Origin: Ignavibacteriales bacterium
Lineage (GTDB): Bacteria; Bacteroidota; Ignavibacteria; Ignavibacteriales; SURF-24
Length of the DNA: 64,000 bases
Assembly (NCBI GenBank): GCA_026390815.1
Contig: JAPLFH010000046.1
Span: forward strand, 1-64,000
Reading direction: 5' to 3'
The position numbers and the translations under genes were made by a program. Below are positions 38,777 to 47,542 of this stretch, piece by piece (position 1 is the stretch's first letter; the number at the start of each line of letters is the position of its first letter). A model generated the notes under the pieces. The model worked only from the letters and a program-made list of their open reading frames with translations. It made no database searches and was not told where the DNA came from.

Positions 38777-39543
38777 AAACAAAAGGTAAAATAACCGGAA
38801 TACTTCTTTTTACAGCTTTGTTGCTTGGAGTAATTTATCTTTCTTTGTTTACAGACAGCGGCGTAAAAAATAAAATTGAATTAATTGAAGTGACTGGTAA
38901 TAATTTATTATCCCGAGATTCTTACTTAAAATTTTCAAAATTAAATAACATTTATGATTACAAATTTTTATCTTTGAACCTGATAAAAGAAAGATTTGAG
39001 AAACATCCGTTCGTTGAAAAGGCTGAGGTAAAGTTCAAAGGAAAAAATGAAGTTCTTGTTGAACTGACTGAAAAAAAATTCGAGGGGATTATTCTTAAAG
39101 ATTCTATCCAGTTTTTAATAACGGAAAACTTCCAGTTAATCCCGATTGTTTCAACAATAAAGAATTTGGATATACCAGTTATAACTAATCCGTACCTTGG
39201 GAAAAAATTAATAAGTTTTAATATTTTGAAAGATGATGAAACCAAAGCCGCATTTAAAATTATTGAAACTGCTAAACTTGTTAGTTCTGATCTCTACTCA
39301 AATTTGTCAGAGGTAAACCTGAGGAATGGAAAAGATATTATTCTTTCATTTAAAGGATTCGATTTTCAAGTGATAATTGGCAGAGGGAATGAAGTAGCAA
39401 AAGTTTTTTACTTTAAAGAAATATGGAATAAAATTCACAATAAACAATCTTCTGAACTTGCAATTAATTACGTTGATTTGAGATTTGAAAAATTAATTTA
39501 TGTTGGAACGGCAGATACATTGGATGTAGAAAAAGGTGTTTAA
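38773..39543 (+). CDS. ftsQ: cell division protein FtsQ/DivIB
   Basis: 256 residues: a short basic N-terminus, one membrane helix (about 6-24: ITGILLFTALLLGVIYLSLF), and a periplasmic part with a POTRA-like domain (IELIEVTGNNLLSRDSYLKF and HPFVEKAEVKFKG) followed by the beta domain. The start is TTG, overlapping the murC stop by 4 bases. It bridges early and late divisome proteins. Called on topology, motifs and dcw position. Confidence 0.88.
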   Translation: MKTKGKITGILLFTALLLGVIYLSLFTDSGVKNKIELIEVTGNNLLSRDSYLKFSKLNNIYDYKFLSLNLIKERFEKHPFVEKAEVKFKGKNEVLVELTEKKFEGIILKDSIQFLITENFQLIPIVSTIKNLDIPVITNPYLGKKLISFNILKDDETKAAFKIIETAKLVSSDLYSNLSEVNLRNGKDIILSFKGFDFQVIIGRGNEVAKVFYFKEIWNKIHNKQSSELAINYVDLRFEKLIYVGTADTLDVEKGV

Positions 39544-39546
39544 CGA

Positions 39547-40788
39547 ATGAAAAAAAATATTATAGCCGGATTGGATTTAGGTACAACCAAAGTTGGGGCA
39601 ATAATTGCCGAACGCAGTGAAAACGTAATTGATGTTTTGGGCTTTGGTGTGGCTCCTTCTGAAGGTCTGAACAGAGGATTGGTTGCCAACATTTCTAAAA
39701 CTGCTGAAGCAATTAAAGCAGCAATGGATATTGCACAGAATAGAGCTGGTTTAGAAATAAAAGTTGTTAATGTCGGAGTTGCGGGCGAACATATTACAAG
39801 CTTACGTCATAGGAATTATGTTACAATTAGTAATCCTGAAAAAGAAATTTCTCAGGATGATCTTAACAGACTTGAAGCGGATGTTAGAACAATCAGGATT
39901 CCTTCGGATCGACAAATTCTTCATATTATTCCGGAAGAATTTTCTGTTGATTACCAGGGTGGAATTGAGAATCCGCTTGGAATGAGCGGATCCAGATTAG
40001 AAGCAACAAACCATATTATTCTTGCTTCAATTCCAGCTATTCAAAATATTAAACGTTCAGTTGAACGCGCAGGTTTTATTGTTCAAGATTATATTCTACA
40101 GCCAATTGCATCAAGCCAATCTGTGCTGGAAGAAAATGAAAAAGATCTTGGTGTTGCTTTGATAGACATTGGCGGAGGTACAACTGATATTGCAATCTTC
40201 CACAAGAAAAGTATAAAACACACAAAGGTAATTGGTGTTGCAGGAAACCAGGTTACAAACGATATCCGGGAATCACTTGGGGTTGTAACAGATGAAGCTG
40301 AAATGTTGAAGAAGGAATATGGTTATGCAACTGAGAACTCCATCATTAAGGAAGAAGATATTTATATTAAGGGTGTTGGTGGAAGAGGTAACGTAAAAAT
40401 ACCAATTACTCTGCTAACGCAAATTATCAATCTTAGGATGAGAGAACTTTTTGCTTTGATTGATAATGAATTACGTCATACAGGATTTAAGAATAAGCTA
40501 AAAGCCGGAATTGTATTAACAGGTGGCGGAGCTTTGCTTAAAGGTTGCACAGAATTAGCTGAAGAAGTTTTTGGTCTGCCTTCAAGAATTGGGGTGCCGT
40601 TGGATTTAGGAACTGGTCTTTCAAAAGAAATTGAAAGTCCGGAATTTGCAACTGTAGCTGGATTAGCAAAAGGAATTCCAGGTACAGGTTCTTCAGAAAA
40701 TTTAATCAGTGTAAAATCTTCTGGTACAAAAAAGAAAAAAATATCTGAAATGATAAAACGTTTTAAAGTTTTTTTTGATGAATTATAA
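39547..40788 (+). CDS. ftsA: cell division protein FtsA
   Basis: 413 residues, actin-fold ATPase that tethers FtsZ to the membrane. Phosphate motifs GLDLGTTKVGAII and DIGGGTTDIAIF, adenosine motif TGGGALLKG. The C-terminus ends with a basic amphipathic helix (KKKISEMIKRFKVFFDEL), the membrane-targeting sequence. It starts 3 bases after ftsQ and is followed by ftsZ. Confidence 0.96.
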   Translation: MKKNIIAGLDLGTTKVGAIIAERSENVIDVLGFGVAPSEGLNRGLVANISKTAEAIKAAMDIAQNRAGLEIKVVNVGVAGEHITSLRHRNYVTISNPEKEISQDDLNRLEADVRTIRIPSDRQILHIIPEEFSVDYQGGIENPLGMSGSRLEATNHIILASIPAIQNIKRSVERAGFIVQDYILQPIASSQSVLEENEKDLGVALIDIGGGTTDIAIFHKKSIKHTKVIGVAGNQVTNDIRESLGVVTDEAEMLKKEYGYATENSIIKEEDIYIKGVGGRGNVKIPITLLTQIINLRMRELFALIDNELRHTGFKNKLKAGIVLTGGGALLKGCTELAEEVFGLPSRIGVPLDLGTGLSKEIESPEFATVAGLAKGIPGTGSSENLISVKSSGTKKKKISEMIKRFKVFFDEL

Positions 40789-40810
40789 TAACCACAACAA
40801 GGAGGAATAA

Positions 40811-42091
40811 ATGCCATCATTCTTTGCGATTATCGATCGTGAGCAACCGATGTCTGCACAACTGAAAGTAGTTGGTGTTGGCGGCGGTGGATGCAACGCT
40901 ATCGAAAGTATGATTAAAAGAGGTTTGACTGGTGTTGAGTATGTTGCTGTCAATACGGATGCGCAAGCTCTTTATTCTAACAGTGCATCTCAAAAAGTAC
41001 AGATTGGTGGTAAACTTACTAGCGGACTTGGCGCTGGAGCTGATCCAAACGTTGGTAAGAAAGCTGCCGAAGAAGACCGCGAAAGAATTACTAAAATTCT
41101 GGAAGGTAGTGATATGGTATTTATTACCGCCGGTATGGGAGGAGGAACAGGCACCGGCGCTGCTCCAATTGTTGCTTCCATCGCTAAAAGTCTTGGCGCT
41201 TTAGTAGTTGGAATTGTTACTAAACCTTTCCGATGGGAAGGTAAAAAGAGAATGTTAAACGCTGAAACTGGAATTGGTGATCTTAGACAGTTTGTTGATA
41301 GTTTGATCGTTATTCCTAACGAAAGATTATTAAACATACTCGATAAATCTACTCCGGCTTCACTTGCATTTGATAAACCAAATGAAGTGTTATATGAAGC
41401 AACACGCGGTATTGCGGACATCATTACAGTTGGTGGAATTATTAACGTTGATTTTGCTGATGTTCGTGCTGTGATGAATCAAAGTGGAGAAGCTTTGATG
41501 GGCTGCGGAATTGCCAGCGGCGAAAACCGTGCGCAGGAAGCTGCTCAGAAAGCCATCTCATCACCACTTCTTGAAGGTGTTAGTATAAAAGGAGCTAAAA
41601 ATATTTTACTAAACGTAACTGGTTCTAATTCATTAACTATGCAGGAGATTGACGAAGGGAATAAAGTTATTTACGATGCCGCAGGTGAAGAAGCAAATGT
41701 TATTTTCGGTTGGGTTTTGAAAGATGAAATGAATGAATATGTTTCTTACACTGTAATTGCAACTGGCTTCGATTCGGCAAGAAAGAATGTTGATAAACCA
41801 GTAAAACAGACTATAAAAGAAAAACCAACATTCAGTGGAATTAGAGGCGGATTTAATCATAGCGAATTTAATCAAAGTGAATTAAACTTCGGTGATAAAG
41901 AAGATCTTGATGTTCCTACAATCTTTCGGGTGAAAGGTTCTAAATCAACTTTAACAGAAGAAACTCCTTTACCAATAGGCGGATTTACAATCGATAAAAT
42001 CAGGAACTATCAGCTTAGTGATAAGAAAAAGAAAGAAGAAAAAATTGAAGATGAGGACAGCTCATCGTTCTTAAGAATGATGATGGATTAA
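40811..42091 (+). CDS. ftsZ: cell division protein FtsZ
   Basis: 426 residues, tubulin-like GTPase that forms the Z-ring. Tubulin signature GGGTGTGAAP, N-terminal VVGVGGGGCNAIE, and T7 loop NVDFADVRAVMNQSG. The usual C-terminal recruiting peptide appears as DLDVPTIFR but is followed by 53 further residues ending SSSFLRMMMD, so the tail is longer than usual. The start follows AAGGAGGAATAA, one of the strongest ribosome sites in the window. Last gene of the dcw run. Confidence 0.97.
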   Translation: MPSFFAIIDREQPMSAQLKVVGVGGGGCNAIESMIKRGLTGVEYVAVNTDAQALYSNSASQKVQIGGKLTSGLGAGADPNVGKKAAEEDRERITKILEGSDMVFITAGMGGGTGTGAAPIVASIAKSLGALVVGIVTKPFRWEGKKRMLNAETGIGDLRQFVDSLIVIPNERLLNILDKSTPASLAFDKPNEVLYEATRGIADIITVGGIINVDFADVRAVMNQSGEALMGCGIASGENRAQEAAQKAISSPLLEGVSIKGAKNILLNVTGSNSLTMQEIDEGNKVIYDAAGEEANVIFGWVLKDEMNEYVSYTVIATGFDSARKNVDKPVKQTIKEKPTFSGIRGGFNHSEFNQSELNFGDKEDLDVPTIFRVKGSKSTLTEETPLPIGGFTIDKIRNYQLSDKKKKEEKIEDEDSSSFLRMMMD

Positions 42092-42097
42092 AGGTTC

Positions 42098-42154
42098 ATC
42101 AAGTTAAAAAGCTATAAAGTTTGTCAAGTCGTATTAAAAGCTTTTTAACTTGAT
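42098..42154 (+). repeat. 16-bp inverted repeat after ftsZ
   Basis: ATCAAGTTAAAAAGCT at 42098-42113 is the perfect complement of 42139-42154, around a 25-nt loop. There is no T-tract after it, so by itself it is not an intrinsic terminator. It may stabilise the 3' end of the ftsZ message. Confidence 0.75.
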
Positions 42155-42181
42155 AAATCATTTTGACTTTAATTCTATCTT

Positions 42182-42254
42182 AGGCTGAATGATTTCACCT
42201 TGTTGTGGTTAACAAGAATAATGATTCTCATTATAGAAATCTTCAGCCTTTTTG
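42182..42254 (+). terminator. branched (three-way-junction) terminator-like RNA
   Basis: A 14-bp outer stem (42182-42196 with 42236-42249, one bulged base) encloses two small hairpins: CTTGTT/AACAAG (42199-42204 with 42211-42216) and TAATGA/TCATTA (42219-42224 with 42228-42233). The outer stem runs straight into TTTTTGTTT. It acts on plus-strand transcripts from the dcw cluster; in the minus direction there is no T-tract. Confidence 0.7.
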
Positions 42255-42375
42255 TTTAACCACAAAAACTTAATCAATTTTCCCAAATGTGTAATTGTAT
42301 TTTAAGAATATCCCCAATTTTTATGGCAAGACTAAATTAATTTTAAAAATGTAGAAAAAGGTGTCAAGTTTAATT

Positions 42376-43659
42376 TCATTTTTTTTTTATTATAGAAATA
42401 GTCCAATCATCATCCTGCTGGGTTGAATTAACAAACTTTCTCACTTCACCAAACAAATTTTTTAAAATGTCACCTGTTTTTTCATTTAGGTTTGCTCGAA
42501 TATTTTTTATAAACCTATCGTCACCATAAAATTCTTCAACACCGTTTTGAGCTTCAGGAATGCCATCGGTGTAAAGAACTATGGTATCGCCTGGATTAAA
42601 ATGAATTGATTCTTGTTCATAATTAGCAAAACTGAACATACCAAGTGGAATTCCTCCTTTTTCCATCAAATATAAGCTTCCATCTTTGCTAAAGTGAAAG
42701 CCAGGATTATGCCCGGCATTAACGTAGTTAAAAACTTTTTCTTTTATAAATATCTTACCAAGGAAACAAGTAATAAAAATATTGGTGGAAGTTTCTTTGT
42801 AAATAACTTCATTCAGTTTATTTACTATATCTTTTATTTCCAAATTAGTTTCAACCAGTGCGTGTAACCATGCTTGTATTGTTGATACCAGCAATGCGGC
42901 AGCTATTCCTTTACCTGAAACGTCAGCCACAACACAAATTAAATTTCCATCATTGTCTTCAATATAATCATAATAATCACCACCAATTAATTTACTGGGA
43001 ATGTTAATACCAGATATATCGTAATCCGGAATTTGCGGATCTGCTTTTGGTAAGAGTTTTCTTTGAATCTCTGCTGCTACCTGTAATTCATTTTCTATTT
43101 TTTGCTTTTTAAGAATTTCTTCGTGGAGTTTAACATTTTCCAATGCAATAGAAGCGTGCGAAGATAAAGCATTAAGAAAATCTTCATCAGCAAAAGTAAA
43201 TCGTTCATTTCTACTGTTTAATAATTGAAAAACTCCAATAATTTTATTTTGGTTATTTTTCAATGGCATACACAACATTGATTTGGTAGCGAAGCCGGAT
43301 ATTTGGTCGATACCATCATAAAATAATTTGTCTTTTTGAACATCCATAATATTCTTCGTTTCTCCGGTTAAAGCAACGGTACCTGCAATTCCCTTACCTA
43401 AAGGAAGTCTAATTTCCCTTACACCTTTGCCATTCAACACTTCTGACCAGAGTTCTTTTTTGATTTCATCAACCAGGTAAATTGAACCTCGCTCTGCTTT
43501 ACACGAATCCAAAGCTAAACCTAATATTATACTTAAAAGCTCTTTTAGATCTAACGTAGAGTTTAAAACTTTACTGGCTTGAATTAAGTTATTCAACCTT
43601 TCAATTTCAATTGTGTTTACTTGTTTCATTATTATTTGTTTACTTTCTTTTTGTGGCAT
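42376..43659 (-). CDS. GAF-domain PP2C-type (SpoIIE/RsbU) phosphatase
   Basis: 427 residues. An N-terminal GAF domain (RGSIYLVDEIKKELW, then LGKGIAGTVALTGE), a coiled-coil linker (KKQKIENELQVAAEIQRKLL), and a PPM/SpoIIE catalytic domain with metal-binding aspartates in GGDYYDYI, VADVSGKGIAAAL, LYTDGIPEAQNG and QDDDWT. Such proteins dephosphorylate anti-sigma antagonists in partner-switching systems; no antagonist or kinase gene is next to it. The gene ends in a run of ten A on its coding strand (42379-42388), directly before the stop codon. Confidence 0.9.
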   Translation of the reverse strand: MPQKESKQIIMKQVNTIEIERLNNLIQASKVLNSTLDLKELLSIILGLALDSCKAERGSIYLVDEIKKELWSEVLNGKGVREIRLPLGKGIAGTVALTGETKNIMDVQKDKLFYDGIDQISGFATKSMLCMPLKNNQNKIIGVFQLLNSRNERFTFADEDFLNALSSHASIALENVKLHEEILKKQKIENELQVAAEIQRKLLPKADPQIPDYDISGINIPSKLIGGDYYDYIEDNDGNLICVVADVSGKGIAAALLVSTIQAWLHALVETNLEIKDIVNKLNEVIYKETSTNIFITCFLGKIFIKEKVFNYVNAGHNPGFHFSKDGSLYLMEKGGIPLGMFSFANYEQESIHFNPGDTIVLYTDGIPEAQNGVEEFYGDDRFIKNIRANLNEKTGDILKNLFGEVRKFVNSTQQDDDWTISIIKKK

Positions 43660-43877
43660 GTTAAAAGTGTAATAAAACTGAAAAATGGTTAAAAGACTGA
43701 ACCCACTTTCATTTTCAAATTAAATAACTCTTTTATTAAAAGCAATTATATTAAATATTAGGTCGTTTATTGACAATGATATTTAGAATGAACATAAAAA
43801 TTTTTAAAACATCGAACTACAGTTAAAAAAGAATTGTTCATAAAAGAAGTTTAATTAATAAATAATAAGGAGAAACT

Positions 43878-45371
43878 ATGAAAGAAAAAAAGCGTAAACT
43901 TACAACTGCTTCAGGTAAACCCTACACAGAACACGAAGATACTATGACCGTTGGAGCACGTGGTCCAATCCTTTTACAGGATTATATTTACCACGAGAAA
44001 ATGGCACATTTTAACCGTGAGCGAATTCCCGAACGAATTGTTCATGCAAAAGGAACCGGTGCTTTTGGAACATTTACTGTTACCCACGATATTACAAAAT
44101 ACACCCGCGCAAAACTTTTTAGCAAAATTGGCAACAAGTGCAGAATGCTTGCCCGTTTTTCTACAGTCGGTGGTGAAAAGGGAAGCGCTGATAGTGAACG
44201 GGATCCACGTGGTTTTGCTTTAAAATTTTATACAGAAGATGGAAACTGGGACCTTGTAGGTAATAATACCCCGGTATTTTTCATTAAAGATCCAAAGAAA
44301 TTCGATGATTTTATTCATACCCAAAAACGTGAACCAAGAACAAATTTAAAAAGCCCAACTATGATGTGGGATTATTGGTCGCTAAATCCTGAAAGCTTAC
44401 ATCAGGTAATTATCTTAATGAGTGACCGCGGTACACCATTTAGTTATAGAAATATGAATGGATATGGCAGCCACACTTATTCGATGATTAATAAAAAAAA
44501 TGAAAAGATATGGGTGAAGTTTCACTTTAAAACATTGCAGGGTATTAAAAACTTTACTGGACCAGAAGCTGAACTAATGCGTGGAAAAGACCCGGATCAT
44601 GCTCAGCGGGATTTAATGGATGCAATCGATAATAAAAATTTCCCGAAGTGGGCATTAAAAATTCAGGTGATGACAGATGATCAGTCAAAGAAATTTAAAT
44701 GGAATCCATTTGATCTGACAAAGATTTGGACACATAAAGATTATCCGTTGATTGACGTTGGCATTATGGAATTGAATGAAACCCCAAAAAATTATTTTGC
44801 AGAAGTAGAACAAGCTGCCTTTGCACCAGCACATGTAATTGATGGAATTAGCTACTCACCTGATAAAATGCTGCAGGGAAGGTTGCTTTCTTATCCGGAT
44901 GCACACCGTTACAGACTTGGGGTTAATTACGAACAAATTCCAGTAAATAAATGTCCATTTGCAGTTAACAATTATCAGCGCGATGGTTTTATGCGTGTTG
45001 ATGGAAATAGTGGAAGTGATCCAAATTACCACCCAAACAGTTTTGATGATATTTATGTTGATGAAAGCTATAAGGAGCAACCAATGGTTCTGGATTCCAA
45101 TATTGCTGGCTGGTATGATAGAAATGCACCGGGAGAAGATGATCATTTTACACAGCCGGGTTTGCTTTTTAGTAAAGTTATGAATGATAAGGATAGGAAA
45201 AACCTCATTAGCAACATTGTTACTGCAATGAGCGGGATTACAGGACCTAAAAAGGATGAAATAATTAATCGTCAACTCAGTCATTTTTATCGTGCTGATG
45301 TAAGGTTGGGTACAAGTGTAGCAGAAGGATTAGGTGTTAAAATTGATGAAAAATTTCTGGCACAAGCTTAG
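43878..45371 (+). CDS. katA: haem catalase
   Basis: 497 residues, a small-subunit monofunctional catalase. Catalytic H56 in RIVHAKGTGAFG and N129 in VGNNTPVFF; the haem-ligand tyrosine in SYPDAHRYRLG. The N-terminal TTASGKPYTEHEDTMTVG is typical. It decomposes hydrogen peroxide in the cytoplasm. It is preceded by AAGGAGAAACT and about 200 bases of AT-rich upstream sequence without a clear PerR or OxyR box. A terminator follows at 45402. Catalase points to at least some exposure to oxygen. Confidence 0.97.
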   Translation: MKEKKRKLTTASGKPYTEHEDTMTVGARGPILLQDYIYHEKMAHFNRERIPERIVHAKGTGAFGTFTVTHDITKYTRAKLFSKIGNKCRMLARFSTVGGEKGSADSERDPRGFALKFYTEDGNWDLVGNNTPVFFIKDPKKFDDFIHTQKREPRTNLKSPTMMWDYWSLNPESLHQVIILMSDRGTPFSYRNMNGYGSHTYSMINKKNEKIWVKFHFKTLQGIKNFTGPEAELMRGKDPDHAQRDLMDAIDNKNFPKWALKIQVMTDDQSKKFKWNPFDLTKIWTHKDYPLIDVGIMELNETPKNYFAEVEQAAFAPAHVIDGISYSPDKMLQGRLLSYPDAHRYRLGVNYEQIPVNKCPFAVNNYQRDGFMRVDGNSGSDPNYHPNSFDDIYVDESYKEQPMVLDSNIAGWYDRNAPGEDDHFTQPGLLFSKVMNDKDRKNLISNIVTAMSGITGPKKDEIINRQLSHFYRADVRLGTSVAEGLGVKIDEKFLAQA

Positions 45372-45401
45372 TATTTAGATAAATGAAGATTCAAAATTTC
45401 T

Positions 45402-45437
45402 AAAGCCGTCATTAATTGAATGACGGCTTTATTTTTT
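45402..45437 (+). terminator. catalase terminator
   Basis: AAAGCCGTCATT (45402-45413) pairs perfectly with AATGACGGCTTT (45419-45430) around a five-base loop, then a TTTTTT run. Strong intrinsic terminator. Confidence 0.92.
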
Positions 45438-45725
45438 ATCAACAAGATAAAAATCCATTAACTCATTAGCGAAGTTTATTCTTTCCCTATCTATCACACT
45501 TTATTTCTGAATATTTATTTGTTCAGTAAAGGTAAACCATAATTATTCATCTCATTCTGCAAACACAATAAAAATCATGGAAATAGCTCAACTTCAACTT
45601 TAAATATTTTTGCTTGGACTTCTATATAAATTAATTCTGCTACAAAATATTTTAAAATCGAAAATTATTTTGTTTTGAGTACCGTCTTTAATAATTTTAG
45701 TACAAAAATGATGGGAAAGCTGATT
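45438..45725. other. non-coding gap after the catalase terminator
   Basis: About 290 AT-rich bases. Apart from the downstream gene's likely promoter region I see no feature here. The possible element TTGGAC...TATAAA near 45615 has too short a spacer to call. Confidence 0.4.
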
Positions 45726-46454
45726 ATGAAGAAATTCATATTTGTAATAACATTTTGTTTTACTACAATAAATTATTCACAGGATGAAATGGGCTGGGAT
45801 GCTAAGTTTGCAATTGGAATTGGTTACACTCCTGGATGGATTATTCCCAACTACAATGGAATAAATGAAAAACTAACAAACTTTGGCGTTGAAAAATTTT
45901 CTTCGGCAGGATTGTTTGTTACTGGCCAAGCTGGTTATATTTCAATTGCTGTAATAAAAAATGTTCGTATTGGTGGGATGGGATTAAGCGGCTCAATCTC
46001 CCACAGTGGAAGTAAAGATGGTTTTTATAAGGAAGCCAAATACTCAACATCTATGGGTGGATTAACAATAGAATATTCTATTCCATTTATAAAAAATGTT
46101 GCAGTTTCTTTTGGAGCGATGTTTGGATTAGGGAACACTACCTTGGAACTCTATCAAAACAAAGGAACATTAGACTGGAATAGTGCCTGGGATGAAGTAA
46201 CAAATCCAGATGAAAAGACGCAGAACATCAACAGGAAATTATCAAATTCATTTTTTACAATTACACCAACTTTAAATATTGATATTCCTTTCTATCGATT
46301 TTTTGCTTTCCGGGTTGGTGGCGGTTATATGCTGGCATTAGGAAAAAATTGGAAAGCAGATAACAATCAAGCATTAAATGGTATTCCTTCCAACTTGAAC
46401 AGTAATGCGCTGTTCCTTCAGGCGGGCATTTTTATTGGCTATTTTAATTATTAG
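45726..46454 (+). CDS. outer-membrane beta-barrel-like hypothetical protein
   Basis: From the ATG at 45726 the protein is 242 residues with a signal peptide (MKKFIFVITFCFTTINYSQD). Longer starts at 45675 (TTG) or 45708 would place extra residues before the signal. The mature part has strand-like repeats with glycine-rich turns (KFAIGIGYTPGW, IRIGGMGLSGSISHSG-like, VSFGAMFGLGNT) and ends with ALFLQAGIFIGYFNY, a terminal aromatic strand typical of outer-membrane barrels. Function unknown. It ends 8 bases before rfbB. Confidence 0.8.
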   Translation: MKKFIFVITFCFTTINYSQDEMGWDAKFAIGIGYTPGWIIPNYNGINEKLTNFGVEKFSSAGLFVTGQAGYISIAVIKNVRIGGMGLSGSISHSGSKDGFYKEAKYSTSMGGLTIEYSIPFIKNVAVSFGAMFGLGNTTLELYQNKGTLDWNSAWDEVTNPDEKTQNINRKLSNSFFTITPTLNIDIPFYRFFAFRVGGGYMLALGKNWKADNNQALNGIPSNLNSNALFLQAGIFIGYFNY

Positions 46455-46462
46455 GGGTTAAA

Positions 46463-47476
46463 ATGAAAAACATTCTTGTAACGGGTGGCGCTGGGTTTAT
46501 TGGCAGCAATTATATCAACTTTATTTTGCAGGAAAGAGATGATTATAGAATCATCAATCTTGATAAACTTACTTATGCCGGAAATTTAGAAAATCTGAAA
46601 GAAGCGGAGGATAATCCCAATTATCATTTTGTTAGAGGTGATATAACAAATTCTGAATTGGTGAATTATCTTTTTCAGAAGTTTGAAATAAAATATGTAA
46701 TTAACTTTGCAGCAGAAAGTCATGTTGATAGAAGCATCCTTGGTTCAGAAGTATTTTTCAGAACCAACGTAATTGGTACAAACGTTTTACTTGAAGCATC
46801 GCGCAGGTTTGAAGTAGAAAAATTCCTCCAGGTTTCTACCGATGAAGTTTATGGCAGTCTTGGGGCAACAGGATTATTTACTGAATCAACCCCGCTTTCA
46901 CCAAATAGCCCATATTCATCAAGTAAAGCTGCGGCTGATATGATGGTAATGTCTTTTCATCATACTTTTGGATTACCAGTTGTAATAACACGATGTTCGA
47001 ACAATTATGGACAGCTTCAATTTCCTGAAAAGTTAATTCCGCTAATTATTATTAATTGCATGAACAATAAAAAACTTCCTGTTTATGGCGATGGCTTAAA
47101 CGTGCGTGATTGGATTTATGTAATTGATCATAACAAAGCAATCAATTTAGTTTTTGAAAAGGGAAGAATTGGTGAAGTTTATAATATCGGGGCTAGCCAG
47201 GAGATGAAGAATTTGGAAATTGTAAAACTGGTTTTAAAAAATCTTGGCAAGACAGAAGAACTTATCGAATATGTTAAAGACCGCCCTGGTCACGACAGAC
47301 GTTACGCAATTGATTCATCAAAAATTCAAAATGAGCTTGGCTGGAAGCCGATATTCAAATTTGAAGAAGCAATTGTTCACACGATTGAATGGTACAAAAA
47401 AAATAAAAGCTGGTGGGAAAGGATAATCTCCGGCGAATACCAGAAGTATTACGAATCGCTTTATAGTAACAGATGA
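46463..47476 (+). CDS. rfbB: dTDP-glucose 4,6-dehydratase
   Basis: 337 residues, extended SDR family. N-terminal TGGAGFIGSNYINF, the VSTDEVYG segment carrying the catalytic Thr-Asp-Glu, and YSSSKAAADMM with the Tyr/Lys pair. It converts dTDP-glucose to the 4-keto-6-deoxy sugar used in rhamnose and other surface sugars. No rfbA, rfbC or rfbD gene is adjacent. GGGGTTAAA precedes the start. Confidence 0.94.
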   Translation: MKNILVTGGAGFIGSNYINFILQERDDYRIINLDKLTYAGNLENLKEAEDNPNYHFVRGDITNSELVNYLFQKFEIKYVINFAAESHVDRSILGSEVFFRTNVIGTNVLLEASRRFEVEKFLQVSTDEVYGSLGATGLFTESTPLSPNSPYSSSKAAADMMVMSFHHTFGLPVVITRCSNNYGQLQFPEKLIPLIIINCMNNKKLPVYGDGLNVRDWIYVIDHNKAINLVFEKGRIGEVYNIGASQEMKNLEIVKLVLKNLGKTEELIEYVKDRPGHDRRYAIDSSKIQNELGWKPIFKFEEAIVHTIEWYKKNKSWWERIISGEYQKYYESLYSNR

Positions 47477-47479
47477 AAA

Positions 47480-47521
47480 GATGTGTGATGGTTGATGTAA
47501 GATGGTTGATGGAAAATAGAA
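47480..47521 (+). repeat. degenerate heptamer array
   Basis: Seven-base units GATGGTT, GATGTAA, GATGGTT, GATGGAA, AATAGAA follow the rfbB stop (47487-47521). The two GATGGTT copies are exactly 14 bases apart. Low-complexity tandem heptamers, non-coding. Confidence 0.55.
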
Positions 47522-47542
47522 TATCAAGAATGAATTATTTAC

